Counted from the first letter of the stretch, positions 43,026-52,648 are shown. The stretch: DNA of 57,677 nucleotides from Bacteroides sp. (GCA_014801535.1 JAAVEA010000014.1:31101-88777); one strand, 5' to 3'. Numbers and translations: made by a program. Notes: generated from the sequence alone by a model not told the origin.

Positions 43026-43775
43026 ATGCCAATGTGGAATCCGTGGCATGGCTGTCACAAGATAAGCGCAGGTTGCCGCCATTGTTATGTTTATCGTGAA
43101 GACTCGGCTTTCGGAACAGAAATCCCCACTTCAGAAATAAGGAAGACAGGTGCATTTAAGCTTCCTATAAAACGAGATCGTAAGAAAAATTTAAAATTTC
43201 CCCCGGGAACTGAATTTGCACTTTGTTTCACTTCCGATTTTCTATTAGAAGAAGCCGACGAATGGCGTTCCGAAATATGGGATATCATTCGCACTCGATC
43301 TGATTGCTCATATTTCTTTTTCACAAAACGAATCGAACGTCTCGAGAAATGCCTTCCATCCGATTGGGGCAAAGGCTATGACAATGTCGGAATCGGATGC
43401 ACTGTGGAGAACCAGGATAGAGCCGACTTCAGATTACCGATTTTTCTTTCGCTGCCTATTAAACATAGAATTATCGTGGCTGCTCCTCTTCTCGAAGAGA
43501 TACAAGTAAGTCAGTATCTTGATCCTCTTCTTATTGATGAAATATCGGTTGGAGGGGAATCGGGGAAATATGCCCGACCTTTAAATTACGACTGGGTGCT
43601 TTCATTGCATCAACAAAGCGTTGATGCCGGAATACCCTTCAATTTTCATCAGACCGGTTCATATCTGATAAAAGAGGGTCGAAGATATTCAATACCTCGA
43701 CCCTTGCAACATGAACAGGCTAAAAAAGCCGGTTTAAACTCCAAATTCCACAATCCTGATAACTTCACACAGTAA
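43026..43775 (+). CDS. DUF5131 family (phage Gp37/Gp68-like) iron-sulfur protein
   Basis: A 249-residue protein with WNPWHGCHKISAGCRHCYVY at the N-terminus. The three cysteines (C-x6-C-x2-C) probably bind a 4Fe-4S cluster as in radical-SAM-type folds. FALCFTSDFLLEEAD near residue 73, FFFTKRIERL near 98, NVGIGCTVENQDRADFRLP near 120 and VGGESGKYARP near 178 all match the Gp37/Gp68 family. That family was first noted in phages and is common in bacterial genomes; the substrate is unknown. Its last 11 bp overlap the 3' end of the convergent exchanger gene. Confidence 0.8.
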   Translation: MPMWNPWHGCHKISAGCRHCYVYREDSAFGTEIPTSEIRKTGAFKLPIKRDRKKNLKFPPGTEFALCFTSDFLLEEADEWRSEIWDIIRTRSDCSYFFFTKRIERLEKCLPSDWGKGYDNVGIGCTVENQDRADFRLPIFLSLPIKHRIIVAAPLLEEIQVSQYLDPLLIDEISVGGESGKYARPLNYDWVLSLHQQSVDAGIPFNFHQTGSYLIKEGRRYSIPRPLQHEQAKKAGLNSKFHNPDNFTQ

Positions 43776-45465
43776 GCACAGTTATCAATCCCCAAATCAC
43801 AAGCATGATATTGCTTACCGCATATGTCACGGCATAACCGATGGCCGGCACCGTACTCCCTATTGCATTTTGGGCTGCACCCAATGCGGCCGTACATGTA
43901 CGGGTGCCGGCACAACATCCCATTGTAATAGCAGGATTGAATTTAAACACCTTGTGTCCCAACCATAGGCCAAAGAAAACCGGCACCATCGTCGCAATCG
44001 CTCCTGCTACAAAAAGCATGGGACCAACTGTCTTTATACCCGACACAAAAGATGGTGCGGCTTCAATCCCGACAACTGCGATAAATACATTAAGCCCAAG
44101 ATTATTCATAAGCCAAAGTGCACCTGCCGGAATATTTCCGAAAGTCGGTCTTTTCGATCTTAGCCAACCGAAAACGAGTCCCGCAATCAAGGCTCCTCCA
44201 CTCGTGCCGAAGCTTACCGGGATACTTCCGATCCAGAAACTCATGGCTCCGAACAGGCCACCTATGAAAATAGCAAGTCCAACAAACATCAGGTCGCTCT
44301 GCACCGACGGGCGATCAACGTGTCCGATATGTTTCGTAGCTTTCTGAACCTGAACAGGTCGACCTATAACCGTTAGCTTGTCGCCTTTTTCAAACGATGT
44401 GTCAAGATTTATATCAAGAACATTGCTTCCACGCATGGCATCGCGAATTACCACACCATGCATGAATTTCTTTTTTCTTAGCTCTGAAATCCTTATTCCC
44501 ATGAACTCTTTTTTTGTCACTAACACACCCACCCGATCAAGCGGATATGACAGAATTTCTGTGTCGGCTACTTCATGTCCCAAATATCCCTCTACATTTA
44601 CCATATATTCGGCACGTCCACACACCACCACCTCATCACCGGCATAAATCCTGTCATCGTGACGGGGAGCAAAGATCTCTCCATTATGTCTCACACGATC
44701 CACATACACTTCAACTCCTGCACTTCTGAGATATTTTTCAGTCTCGTGAATAGTCTTTGGAAGATTAAAAAAGCCTGATCCAATATGAAAAGCCCTGTAT
44801 ACAACCGATTGCATTGCATTCACGTAGGCCGGATCTTTGGAATGATCCCCCGAATTAAGCTCTTTTTCAAGTTTTGCAGTAGCGGCCTTCACTTTCTCAA
44901 GTCCACCCAAGAGTCGAGGAGCAAGATTACCGAGTATTATGACCGTTCCCAACGTTCCGAAAATATATGTCACCGCATAACATACCGGTATAATATTCAA
45001 TTCTTTATCCAATATCTCTTTTGGCAATCCTAATCTTCCCAATGCCTCAGATCCGACACCCAACAGTGCAGAACATGTCTGCGAACCGGAAAACATTCCG
45101 ATGGTCTCCCCTTTGGTGTAACCGAAGAGCAAAGCTATGAGCAATGTTGATCCAAAACAAACTGTTCCCATTATTAAAGCGAACAGTGCTTGCTTCAGAC
45201 CGGCACCACGTAATGATTTGAAGAAATCCGGCCCGACGCTGTAGCCGATAGAAAATAAGAACATCATGAAAAATACCATTTTCAATGGTCCTGACATCGG
45301 AATGTTTAATTGGCCTACAAGCACCCCTACAAGTAATACTGCGGTAACACTTCCCAATGAAAAATTCCCTATCTTTATTCTCCCGAATAAAAAACCGAGT
45401 CCCACAGTAAGAAAAAGCGCCAATGTGGGATAGGTACGCAAAATATCAGCAATGTATTCAAACAT
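43765..45465 (-). CDS. Aspartate:alanine exchanger-family transporter
   Basis: A 566-residue inner-membrane protein with the AspT/YidE-like plan: a first half of about five membrane helices (FLFSIGYSVGPDFF near residue 72), a cytoplasmic centre with two RCK-C (TrkA-C) domains (residues about 205-370), then another set of helices ending near VIWGLITVL. Two similar motifs, SGSQTCSALLGVG and CAGTRTCTAALGAA, mark the repeated halves. It may exchange amino acids or other organic anions. It converges on the DUF5131 gene. Confidence 0.85.
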   Translation of the reverse strand: MFEYIADILRTYPTLALFLTVGLGFLFGRIKIGNFSLGSVTAVLLVGVLVGQLNIPMSGPLKMVFFMMFLFSIGYSVGPDFFKSLRGAGLKQALFALIMGTVCFGSTLLIALLFGYTKGETIGMFSGSQTCSALLGVGSEALGRLGLPKEILDKELNIIPVCYAVTYIFGTLGTVIILGNLAPRLLGGLEKVKAATAKLEKELNSGDHSKDPAYVNAMQSVVYRAFHIGSGFFNLPKTIHETEKYLRSAGVEVYVDRVRHNGEIFAPRHDDRIYAGDEVVVCGRAEYMVNVEGYLGHEVADTEILSYPLDRVGVLVTKKEFMGIRISELRKKKFMHGVVIRDAMRGSNVLDINLDTSFEKGDKLTVIGRPVQVQKATKHIGHVDRPSVQSDLMFVGLAIFIGGLFGAMSFWIGSIPVSFGTSGGALIAGLVFGWLRSKRPTFGNIPAGALWLMNNLGLNVFIAVVGIEAAPSFVSGIKTVGPMLFVAGAIATMVPVFFGLWLGHKVFKFNPAITMGCCAGTRTCTAALGAAQNAIGSTVPAIGYAVTYAVSNIMLVIWGLITVLTV

Positions 45466-45562
45466 AGTTTATAGTTCGTTAATTAAAGTTTTAACACCCG
45501 TAAATTAAAATCAGTTCATAATAGGTATAAATTGCAAACTTGTGATTTTACTTAAATTTGAT

Positions 45563-45570
45563 TAACTTTG
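45563..45570 (+). promoter_or_regulatory. -7 element of the EFR1-family gene
   Basis: TAACTTTG lies in the divergent gap between the exchanger gene and the ferredoxin gene. TTGTG near 45540 is a possible -33 element. Confidence 0.45.
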
Positions 45571-45618
45571 CAACATAACCTTACGGCATAGCCGTATTCC
45601 ATGACACTAATACTAACC

Positions 45619-46395
45619 ATGAACGGATTGACTTATATTTACTTCAGTGCAACTTCAACTACATCGAAATGTGCCAAAGCCATTGGCAAAGCGACCGGAC
45701 TTCCCGTCAACCGAGAAATTAATATTGCCGACAACCATGCTACCGAACTTCCCTTTTTCGAGTCTGATGATGTGGCGATAATTGCCGCTCCAGTTTACAG
45801 CGGACGTCTCCCCCAACCGGCTGTTGATACAATCAAACGGCTTAAAGGGAAAGGTGCCTCAGTAATAGCAATTGTGGTCTACGGAAACAGAGATTATGAC
45901 GATGCTCTTCTTGAATTGACCGACATGCTGAAAAAAACAGGTTTTAATATCATCGGAGCAGGTGCATTTATCGGCCAACATTCTATTTTTCCCAAAGTTG
46001 GAACCAATCGCCCCGACAAGTCGGATTTAGCTGTTCTCGATGAATTTGGAAAAGCATGCAGAAAGCGCCTGGATGCCGGTAAACCATACGATGATATTGA
46101 GACTAAAGGTAACAATCCTTATAAGACACCTATGAGTGTGCCGCTCCATCCCAAATGTGATTCACATAATTGTAACAGATGCAGCAAGTGTGCTATTAAA
46201 TGCCCCGTTGGAGCTATTGATAAAGATAATCCGGTGGAAACAGATACAGCCAAATGCATATCGTGTGGAAGATGTATATATGTCTGTCCGCGAAATGCCC
46301 GCAATTATTCCGGAATAAAATATACCCTTATAGGTAAGGTCTTTATCTCATCATATTCCAAGCGAAAAGAGCCGGAATGGAAAGTGGCTGATTAA
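45619..46395 (+). CDS. EFR1-type flavodoxin-ferredoxin fusion protein
   Basis: A 258-residue protein with two parts. Residues about 1-150 are flavodoxin-like (TYIYFSATSTTSKCAKAIG at the N-terminus, VAIIAAPVYSGRLPQPA near 54). Residues about 175-230 carry two 4Fe-4S motifs: CNRCSKCAIKCPVGAI and CISCGRCIYVCP. Such proteins carry electrons between reductases and FeS proteins in anaerobes. The reading frame extends to an ATG at 45601, but the ATG at 45619 sits right before the flavodoxin start. Confidence 0.85.
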   Translation: MNGLTYIYFSATSTTSKCAKAIGKATGLPVNREINIADNHATELPFFESDDVAIIAAPVYSGRLPQPAVDTIKRLKGKGASVIAIVVYGNRDYDDALLELTDMLKKTGFNIIGAGAFIGQHSIFPKVGTNRPDKSDLAVLDEFGKACRKRLDAGKPYDDIETKGNNPYKTPMSVPLHPKCDSHNCNRCSKCAIKCPVGAIDKDNPVETDTAKCISCGRCIYVCPRNARNYSGIKYTLIGKVFISSYSKRKEPEWKVAD

Positions 46396-46411
46396 CTTAT
46401 CAGCATATATA

Positions 46412-47791
46412 CTAACTCACCAGCATATATATGGTAATGACAGATGCCACGCATAGAAAAGCAAGCGATATTTTCTCATTGGTCGTGAATAATTTCTTTA
46501 TATGCGGGTAATAGTCTTTCCTTGCCCTTACATAGAATCCTATACCGATAAGGTAAAAAAACGAAGTCATGAACATTGCCTTCAATCCTCCGGCGTAAGC
46601 CATCCATAAACAAAATAGAATGGTTATTACAGCAAGAATCTTGATCTTAATGTCCGGGGCTACCTTATATAAAAACATACCTGTAACCATATAACATGGA
46701 ATAATCATCAGCCCTGTTATATGAAGAGCGGCAAGATACATATCGTCGGCCATAACAACCATGACAAGAAAGAGCATCATCACTACGCTTGATGCAAATA
46801 GACCGAACGCCGGCATTCCATGTCGGTTAAGTTTTCTGAAGACGGGAGGTAATATCTTTACAAGCGATGCTTCGTATGGCACTTGCGCTACAACCAAGGT
46901 CCATGAAACCCAGCCTCCGAGAAGAGATATGATGATAGCGGAAATAACGGTCCAATACGCCCAGGAACCACACACATCCTTCAAAATATAGGCTATCGAA
47001 GGATTGTGCAGTCCCGCCATAGCTGCTCGTGACATTAATCCATAACAAAGAAGAGCAACCGCAAGATAAAGAAAAAGTGAGATCAAGAATCCTGCAACCC
47101 CCGCTTTCCCAACATCCGAACTTCGTTTAGCCCGTGCCGACATCATTACAGCTCCTTCCACACCAAAGAAACAGAAGAGTGTAACCATCATCGTAGATTT
47201 AATCTGATCAGCAACACTTCCGATGATTTCCGAATTTCCCCACAAGTCAAGCTCAAAAAGGTCAAGACGGAAAAACATTACAAATACACCCACTATAAAG
47301 AGCAGCATAATTATCTTTATAACTGCCAAAAGATTATTGATGAATTTGGCCGTGCGGATACCCATCGAAACTATTCCGTACATTATCCAAATCAGAACTG
47401 ATCCGAAAATCACTGTGGGCCAACTATGCTTTAATAATATTGGGACGAACGCACCAACTGAGTCATTCAGCATCACACCATAAGTCACATTAGAAAATGC
47501 CGTGCATAACCAATAACCCCATGCTATATTAAAGCCGGCATAATTGCCGAACCCGGCCTGTGCATACTGATAAATTCCGGCATTATACTGGGGATAGTGA
47601 GTGCTGAGCCATTTGAATACAATAACCAAAGGAAGGATGCCCGCTGCTGTTACCATCCAGGCCATAAAAACAGATCCCGGAGCTGCTACGGCCGCCATAT
47701 TCTGAGGCAGATTGAATATGCCGACACCCACCATCAACCCGAATACAAGTGCGGTCAGGCCCCAGAAGCCGAGTTTTCCTGTAGATAACAT
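46412..47791 (-). CDS. APC-superfamily amino acid/polyamine antiporter
   Basis: A 459-residue inner-membrane protein with about 12 hydrophobic helices. The start GLTALVFGLMVGVGIFNLP contains the APC substrate-binding GxGIF-type motif, and YNAGIYQYAQAGFGNYAGF near residue 68 is typical of arginine/ornithine-type antiporters. The family exchanges basic amino acids or their decarboxylation products. It is a single gene between the ferredoxin and GNAT genes. Confidence 0.85.
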   Translation of the reverse strand: MLSTGKLGFWGLTALVFGLMVGVGIFNLPQNMAAVAAPGSVFMAWMVTAAGILPLVIVFKWLSTHYPQYNAGIYQYAQAGFGNYAGFNIAWGYWLCTAFSNVTYGVMLNDSVGAFVPILLKHSWPTVIFGSVLIWIMYGIVSMGIRTAKFINNLLAVIKIIMLLFIVGVFVMFFRLDLFELDLWGNSEIIGSVADQIKSTMMVTLFCFFGVEGAVMMSARAKRSSDVGKAGVAGFLISLFLYLAVALLCYGLMSRAAMAGLHNPSIAYILKDVCGSWAYWTVISAIIISLLGGWVSWTLVVAQVPYEASLVKILPPVFRKLNRHGMPAFGLFASSVVMMLFLVMVVMADDMYLAALHITGLMIIPCYMVTGMFLYKVAPDIKIKILAVITILFCLWMAYAGGLKAMFMTSFFYLIGIGFYVRARKDYYPHIKKLFTTNEKISLAFLCVASVITIYMLVS

Positions 47792-48008
47792 ATTTATTTG
47801 ATTTTAGTATTATTTTTAATTTTATAGATTTAATTTTCCCTCCTCCTTATCTACAATTTTCCAATCCCTCCAATATATGACAATCCAAATCAATAAAATG
47901 TTTGAAAAAAGAATACTTCATACTAACTTAATTTTTTATCACTTGTTATAAATTACGAAGTTATCTAAAAGTAAACACTCTTAACTTCAAAATAATTTAT
48001 CACAGAAT
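47792..48008. other. Spacer between permease and GNAT genes
   Basis: An AT-rich 217-bp divergent intergenic region. I see no gene, repeat or convincing -33/-7 pair in it. Confidence 0.4.
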
Positions 48009-48578
48009 ATGCATAAAATAAAATCAGCAGAATCCAAACATGCACCATATATTGGCAAAGCAATCACCATGGCGATTGGTGATGACCTTGTAAAAGAGCT
48101 TGCCGGTAATGATCACACACCGGAAGATGTTCTGAATCTTTTCTCCTCTCTCGCCTCCCGGGATGATACTCAGTATAGTTATCTAAATGCACTTGTAGCG
48201 GTTGACGAGGAAGACAACACATTAGGCGTTGCGGTGGCATACGACGGAGCAAATCTGCATAAATTACGCATCCCATTTTTCGAAGAGGCTGAAAAATCAA
48301 TCGGATTAAAAATCAAAGGGAAGCCGGCAGATGAAACAGGTCCGGAAGAGTTTTATCTTGATACACTGGCTGTCTTTCCTCAATACAGGGGGAGAGGGAT
48401 TGGAAGTGATCTTATAAATGCCGTTTCTAAAAAAGCCGAAAGGAAAGGAAAACCGGTTGGTCTGCTTGTCAGCAAAACAAATCCCGATGCACGAAAATTG
48501 TATGATTCTCTTGGATTTGTTTCTGTAGGAGAACGTCCTTTCGCAGGTGAGATGATGAATCATCTCATGAAGAAGTAA
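48009..48578 (+). CDS. GNAT-family N-acetyltransferase
   Basis: A 189-residue acetyltransferase. The acetyl-CoA site is FYLDTLAVFPQYRGRGIGSDLI near residue 115 (the Q/RxxGxG/A motif), followed by LLVSKTNPDARKLYDSLGFVSVG near 157. The first 80 residues are an alpha-helical extension. The substrate is unknown. The next gene starts 22 bp after the stop, so the two are probably cotranscribed. Confidence 0.85.
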   Translation: MHKIKSAESKHAPYIGKAITMAIGDDLVKELAGNDHTPEDVLNLFSSLASRDDTQYSYLNALVAVDEEDNTLGVAVAYDGANLHKLRIPFFEEAEKSIGLKIKGKPADETGPEEFYLDTLAVFPQYRGRGIGSDLINAVSKKAERKGKPVGLLVSKTNPDARKLYDSLGFVSVGERPFAGEMMNHLMKK

Positions 48579-48599
48579 GTAGCTAAAATATAAATAAAT

Positions 48600-49232
48600 A
48601 TGAAAGTCCTTGTCGTAAATGGAAGTCCACATATCAATGGCTGCACCGCCCGTGGTCTTGAAGAAGTGGAGAAAACCTTGAATGAAAATGGCATCGAGAC
48701 GGAACGTATCAATGTCGGAAACAAAGATGTGCGTGGCTGCATCGCTTGTAATTATTGCTCCGCCCACGGTAAATGTGTATTTAATGACATCGTCAATGAG
48801 ACAGCTCCAAAACTCGCGGAAGCCGATGGCTTAATTGTGGGCACGCCAGTTTATTATGCCGGGAGCAACGGGCAATTACATGCTTTCCTCGACCGTCTGT
48901 TCTATAGCACATCCTCAACTATTGATAAAACTATGAAGGTTGGTGCAACAGTAGTTTCTTCACGTAGAGCAGGTAGTACATCTGCTTTTGCAGATCTGAA
49001 TATGTTCTTTACCATGAACTCGATGCCTATTGTTTCATCTACATATTGGAATGAAGTGCATGGTTTTACAGCTGCGGATGTGGAAAAAGATCTTGAAGGA
49101 CTCCAGACTATGCGTAATCTTGGTAAAAATATGGCTTTCCTAATAAAAGGTATAGCGGCACAAAGAACGGCAGAGGGAGGATTACCTAAACAGGAACATG
49201 ACTTCTTCACAAGCTTCCCCGACAACCGTTAG
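48600..49232 (+). CDS. Flavodoxin-fold NAD(P)H-dependent oxidoreductase
   Basis: A 210-residue FMN reductase. KVLVVNGSPHINGCTARGLE at the N-terminus is the phosphate-binding loop. CIACNYCSAHGKC near residue 44 resembles the cysteine-rich strip of iron-sulfur flavoproteins, and LIVGTPVYYAGSNGQLHAFLDRL near 78 is the conserved flavin region. It may reduce quinones or FMN. It lies behind the GNAT gene on the same strand. Confidence 0.83.
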   Translation: MKVLVVNGSPHINGCTARGLEEVEKTLNENGIETERINVGNKDVRGCIACNYCSAHGKCVFNDIVNETAPKLAEADGLIVGTPVYYAGSNGQLHAFLDRLFYSTSSTIDKTMKVGATVVSSRRAGSTSAFADLNMFFTMNSMPIVSSTYWNEVHGFTAADVEKDLEGLQTMRNLGKNMAFLIKGIAAQRTAEGGLPKQEHDFFTSFPDNR

Positions 49233-49419
49233 AATTACTGGATCGGTAGTATTATATAAACCTCTTTTTAGCAATTGATTCATATTCATCCTTACCTCTA
49301 CCGCAGAACGGTTACATTTTATATTGACCGGGATTCCTGCCTTAGCTGGAACCCCGGTCAAACCATTACTTATTATCTGAACCGCAGAACTGTTTCACTC
49401 ATACCTATAAACGATCTTT
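49233..49419. terminator. Terminator and repeats between the reductase and TonB receptor genes
   Basis: TTGACCGGG (49324-49332) pairs with CCCGGTCAA (49353-49361), with TTCC/GGAA inside, a likely bidirectional terminator between converging genes. The words ACCGCAGAAC-GGTTAC and ACCGCAGAAC-TGTTTC occur on either side of it. Confidence 0.55.
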
Positions 49420-51306
49420 TCAGAAACTAAATTCCACACAACCCATTATAGTTGTTCCGGGCATCGGACACCCATATATTATTTCGTAATGCTTATTCGT
49501 TATATTATCAATTTTCACAGATAACGTGACCGGAATCTTCAACCCCATTGTGTATGCTGCGCGTAAGTTAAGAAGTGAATAATTCTCAGTACACCCGTCG
49601 GGATTACCATTCTTCATGCTCCATATGCTCATCTCCTCAAGTGTAAAACTAAAGTTTCCCGGAGCATACGAAATTTCCACGTTTAGTTTATTTTTCGGTG
49701 AATAAAGATTATCCGAATCGGTGTGAAGATATGACCACGATGCGTTTGCCTGAAGATTTTGCAATATCTTATATGAACTTTCCACCTCGAAGCCTTTATT
49801 ATGAAATCTTCCGGTATTAATATTTCTCGGGCGTCCGTCAACCCGCACCGTCTGAATCATATTCTTGCCGTCGATAAAGAACAGAGCCGCTCCCACCATC
49901 AATCTGTAATCAAGAAAATGCTGTCGGTAGCTCAATTCATAATTCAGCATATACTCCGGTTTCAGATCAGGATTGGCAGGAGGATAAAGATAGAGTTCAC
50001 GAATATTGGGCGCACGGAACCCTTTGCTGAAAGATCCCTTAATCTGAGAGTTTTTCCCGGGTTTAACTATTATTCCGGCTTGAGGAACCCAGATATTACC
50101 ATACGAGGAACCATGCTGCAGTCTCACTCCCCCATTAATATTTAACAGATCGTTTAAGAAACCCTGCTGCATCATTACATAACCGGCAATTTCATTCACA
50201 TGATGTTTAGCCTCGGAAGTGCGCAAGGCTTCATCAGCTTTATTAGTATTCCACACATGGCCTCCCCAATGCTGAAAATCTATACCGGCAGAAAGGATAT
50301 TGGCCTGCCAAAGATAGAATGATTCATAAGCGGTAAAGCCCATGTTATAGTCGGTTGAGTGAAAAATATAATCTTTAGGGGTTGTGCCGGGAGTATTGCC
50401 GTCGTCCACATTATTTCGACCCCAGTTTATATACCCCTGAACACCGCCGTCCATGTTTGAGTAATTGTTCTTAACGTATATACCACCTGTTCCTCTAAAC
50501 ACGTCGGTCCACATATTTTCCAAAGGATCCTGCACAGTTCCGGGATTGTTCGCATGAGTCTGAGTCATGTCAAGCATCCCTGCTACACTCCAATAATCGG
50601 ATACAGCATATTTCAACTGTGCAAACTCATTGGCGAGCCAAAATGAACTTCCGGCACGATAGCCGTTACTTCTGTCGAGCTGACCCGAAAGAGTTGCCGA
50701 GAAACGACCCTTTTTATAACCTGTTGAAAGTGCGAATTTCTGTGTTGTAAAAGATCCGAACATTGCACGTGCGCGCCCTGTGAGTCCATCCTCTCGTTGA
50801 GTGTGGGTAACGAGATTTATTGATCCTCCCATAGCATTTGAGCCATATAGCAGAGATGACGGACCTTTAACAACCTCAATTTTCTCTACCCCGTTAGCAA
50901 CATATGTATCAGCAAGGCTATGACCAAACACACCAGCCCATTGAGGTTGTCCGTCAATCATGAAAAGCACTTTATTTCCCTGACCAACACCCCTTATATT
51001 TACTTCTCCTGCGCTCCCTCCTGAAACACCATATCCGGCAAACCCTCTCTCCGTAACAAAAAGACCAGGCACTTTCGACACAAGAACAGGCAGAAGTGAA
51101 CTTTCTCCCGACTTTTCAATTTCATCAGAAGTTACTTGGGTGACATTTAGGGGTATAAGATCAGGATTTGTCTTCAGAGGGGCCGTAACAATCACCTCTT
51201 TCAATTTTACCGTATCACTAAGTGTTTCAGCTGCATATATTTTACCGATGCATAAATTACCTGTAAAAAAGACTATCGGTAATAAACTCTCAATCTTTAT
51301 TTTCAT
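49420..51306 (-). CDS. TonB-dependent receptor
   Basis: A 628-residue outer-membrane receptor. After a signal peptide (about 1-25) comes a TonB box-like KLKEVIVTAPLK, then the plug with VNIRGVGQGNKVLFMIDGQPQ and VEKIEVVKGPSSLLYGSNAMGG near residue 155. The barrel shows FSKGFRAPNIRELYLYPPANP near 420 and ends GCVEFSF. It lacks the SusC extension, so it resembles siderophore, heme or metal-complex receptors. The neighbouring divergent methyltransferase may modify or process the ligand; that is inference. The ligand cannot be assigned. Confidence 0.88.
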   Translation of the reverse strand: MKIKIESLLPIVFFTGNLCIGKIYAAETLSDTVKLKEVIVTAPLKTNPDLIPLNVTQVTSDEIEKSGESSLLPVLVSKVPGLFVTERGFAGYGVSGGSAGEVNIRGVGQGNKVLFMIDGQPQWAGVFGHSLADTYVANGVEKIEVVKGPSSLLYGSNAMGGSINLVTHTQREDGLTGRARAMFGSFTTQKFALSTGYKKGRFSATLSGQLDRSNGYRAGSSFWLANEFAQLKYAVSDYWSVAGMLDMTQTHANNPGTVQDPLENMWTDVFRGTGGIYVKNNYSNMDGGVQGYINWGRNNVDDGNTPGTTPKDYIFHSTDYNMGFTAYESFYLWQANILSAGIDFQHWGGHVWNTNKADEALRTSEAKHHVNEIAGYVMMQQGFLNDLLNINGGVRLQHGSSYGNIWVPQAGIIVKPGKNSQIKGSFSKGFRAPNIRELYLYPPANPDLKPEYMLNYELSYRQHFLDYRLMVGAALFFIDGKNMIQTVRVDGRPRNINTGRFHNKGFEVESSYKILQNLQANASWSYLHTDSDNLYSPKNKLNVEISYAPGNFSFTLEEMSIWSMKNGNPDGCTENYSLLNLRAAYTMGLKIPVTLSVKIDNITNKHYEIIYGCPMPGTTIMGCVEFSF

Positions 51307-51434
51307 AAATTTATGGGTATATTCTATAATTTCCGGTTATAAATGTCTGTATCAGAATTAGCCTATGACATCAATAGAAAAATGGAGAATATCTATTTTT
51401 ACATAGAATTTTTCCACTTTTAAATTAAAATTAG

Positions 51435-51457
51435 GAAACAGCCTTAGAAACTGTTTC
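51435..51457 (+). promoter_or_regulatory. Inverted repeat operator candidate between tonB receptor and methyltransferase
   Basis: GAAACAG (51435-51441) and CTGTTTC (51451-51457) form a perfect 7-bp inverted repeat with a 9-nt spacer, in the shared upstream region of two divergent genes. The size and spacing fit the site of a dimeric regulator. Confidence 0.4.
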
Positions 51458-51478
51458 ACTAACAAAATTAATAAAATA

Positions 51479-51511
51479 TTTTGAAAGTTTAGTAAATTTA
51501 AGTTAACTTTA
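51479..51511 (+). promoter_or_regulatory. Promoter of the methyltransferase gene
   Basis: TTTTG (51479-51483) and TAACTTTA (51504-51511) are 20 nt apart. The transcript would start about 20 nt before the ATG at 51536. Confidence 0.55.
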
Positions 51512-51535
51512 CAACAAATTCACTTAATAATATCA

Positions 51536-52144
51536 ATGACACAGACCGAAATCGATTTCTTCAACCGTCTTGCTCCTTCATGGGATGAGAATGAGGTGCG
51601 TTCCACGCCCGAGAGAGTAAAAAGTATTCTTGGTAAACTTCCATTCAGAAAAAATATGCATGTACTCGACCTTGGCACCGGCACCGGAATATTAATTCCA
51701 TATCTGGTCGATCTGATCGGTGAAGGAGGACATGTCACAGCTATTGATCTTTCAGAAGGGATGCTCACTATTGCAAAAAGAAAAAACAGCCATCTCAAAA
51801 ACGTGGATTTTCTCAGCATTGATTTTGAAGAGGAAGTGATTCCGGGTGAATATGACATAATAATGCTTTATTCAGTATATCCTCATCTTCATTCTCCTGA
51901 AGAGACATTTAAATGGTTGTTTAAGATAAATATTCGCAAAGGAGGAATGATAGTTGTCGCTTTCCCTTCGGACGAAAAATTTATCAATAATATTCATCAT
52001 GAGCGTAAATCTGAGAGTGATCATCTTCCGTCTGCTCCCCTTTTGGCTTCTATAATTGCGCAATGGGGATATAAAACTGAAATTCTTGCCTATTCTGAAG
52101 ACGAGTATATTGTTACGGTGCAGGAGAACTGCGATTTAAACTAA
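51536..52144 (+). CDS. Class I SAM-dependent methyltransferase
   Basis: A 202-residue enzyme. The SAM site is VLDLGTGTGILIPYL near residue 42, followed by VTAIDLSEGML near 73 and a VDFLSIDFEEE segment near 93. The start FFNRLAPSWDENE resembles the methyltransferases often found beside cobalamin, heme or metal transport genes. It lies divergent from the TonB receptor. The substrate is unknown. Confidence 0.85.
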   Translation: MTQTEIDFFNRLAPSWDENEVRSTPERVKSILGKLPFRKNMHVLDLGTGTGILIPYLVDLIGEGGHVTAIDLSEGMLTIAKRKNSHLKNVDFLSIDFEEEVIPGEYDIIMLYSVYPHLHSPEETFKWLFKINIRKGGMIVVAFPSDEKFINNIHHERKSESDHLPSAPLLASIIAQWGYKTEILAYSEDEYIVTVQENCDLN

Positions 52145-52177
52145 GAGTAAACACTTTAAATCATTTGATTACGTTGC

Positions 52178-52648
52178 TTAATCGTAAGAAATACCGTGCT
52201 TCAAAAGAATTTCCTTTAACTTTATATTCTCTTCCATCATCCGCTCCATCCGCTGATGCAATTCATCAAGACGTTCATATAGATTTTCATTTCTGCGGAC
52301 AAGGTAATCTATTCTTGCCAATGCTTCTTCATCTGCTGAAGCATTGGCTCTGTTTCGCTGATGAGCAAGATCATGAAAATGATTCAGCAAGGCAGTTATC
52401 GTATCGCTCTCTTCAGGACTGTGGGTATGAGGGGGCACGACAGATTCATTATCCTCTTTAATTAAATAATCGTCCAGATTATCCAGCTCGAATATTTCCT
52501 TTAGTTTTTCAAGTTTTTCTTCCGGAATCCCACTCTTACCATTCTCCATGGCAGATATAAAACTCGGACGCACCTGAAGCATTTCGGCCAATTCTCTCTG
52601 ACTTATTCCCGCACGTTTTCTAAGTCGAAGTAAATCTATTCTATTCAT
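52178..52648 (-). CDS. XRE-type helix-turn-helix regulator with coiled-coil tail
   Basis: A 156-residue DNA-binding protein. Residues about 5-60 form a Cro/XRE domain (RKRAGISQRELAEMLQVRPS). The C-terminus, about 85-150, is charged and coiled-coil-like (LYERLDELHQRMERMMEENI), which suggests oligomers. It is the last core gene before the recombinase region. Confidence 0.82.
   Translation of the reverse strand: MNRIDLLRLRKRAGISQRELAEMLQVRPSFISAMENGKSGIPEEKLEKLKEIFELDNLDDYLIKEDNESVVPPHTHSPEESDTITALLNHFHDLAHQRNRANASADEEALARIDYLVRRNENLYERLDELHQRMERMMEENIKLKEILLKHGISYD

Noticed and set aside
43649-43918. Minus-strand frame at the junction of the DUF5131 and exchanger genes
   Set aside because: It overlaps both convergent genes in another frame; the cysteine-rich look comes from their sequence.
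51307-51535. Cobalamin riboswitch upstream of the TonB receptor
   Set aside because: No B12-box-like sequence was seen in the 229-bp gap.
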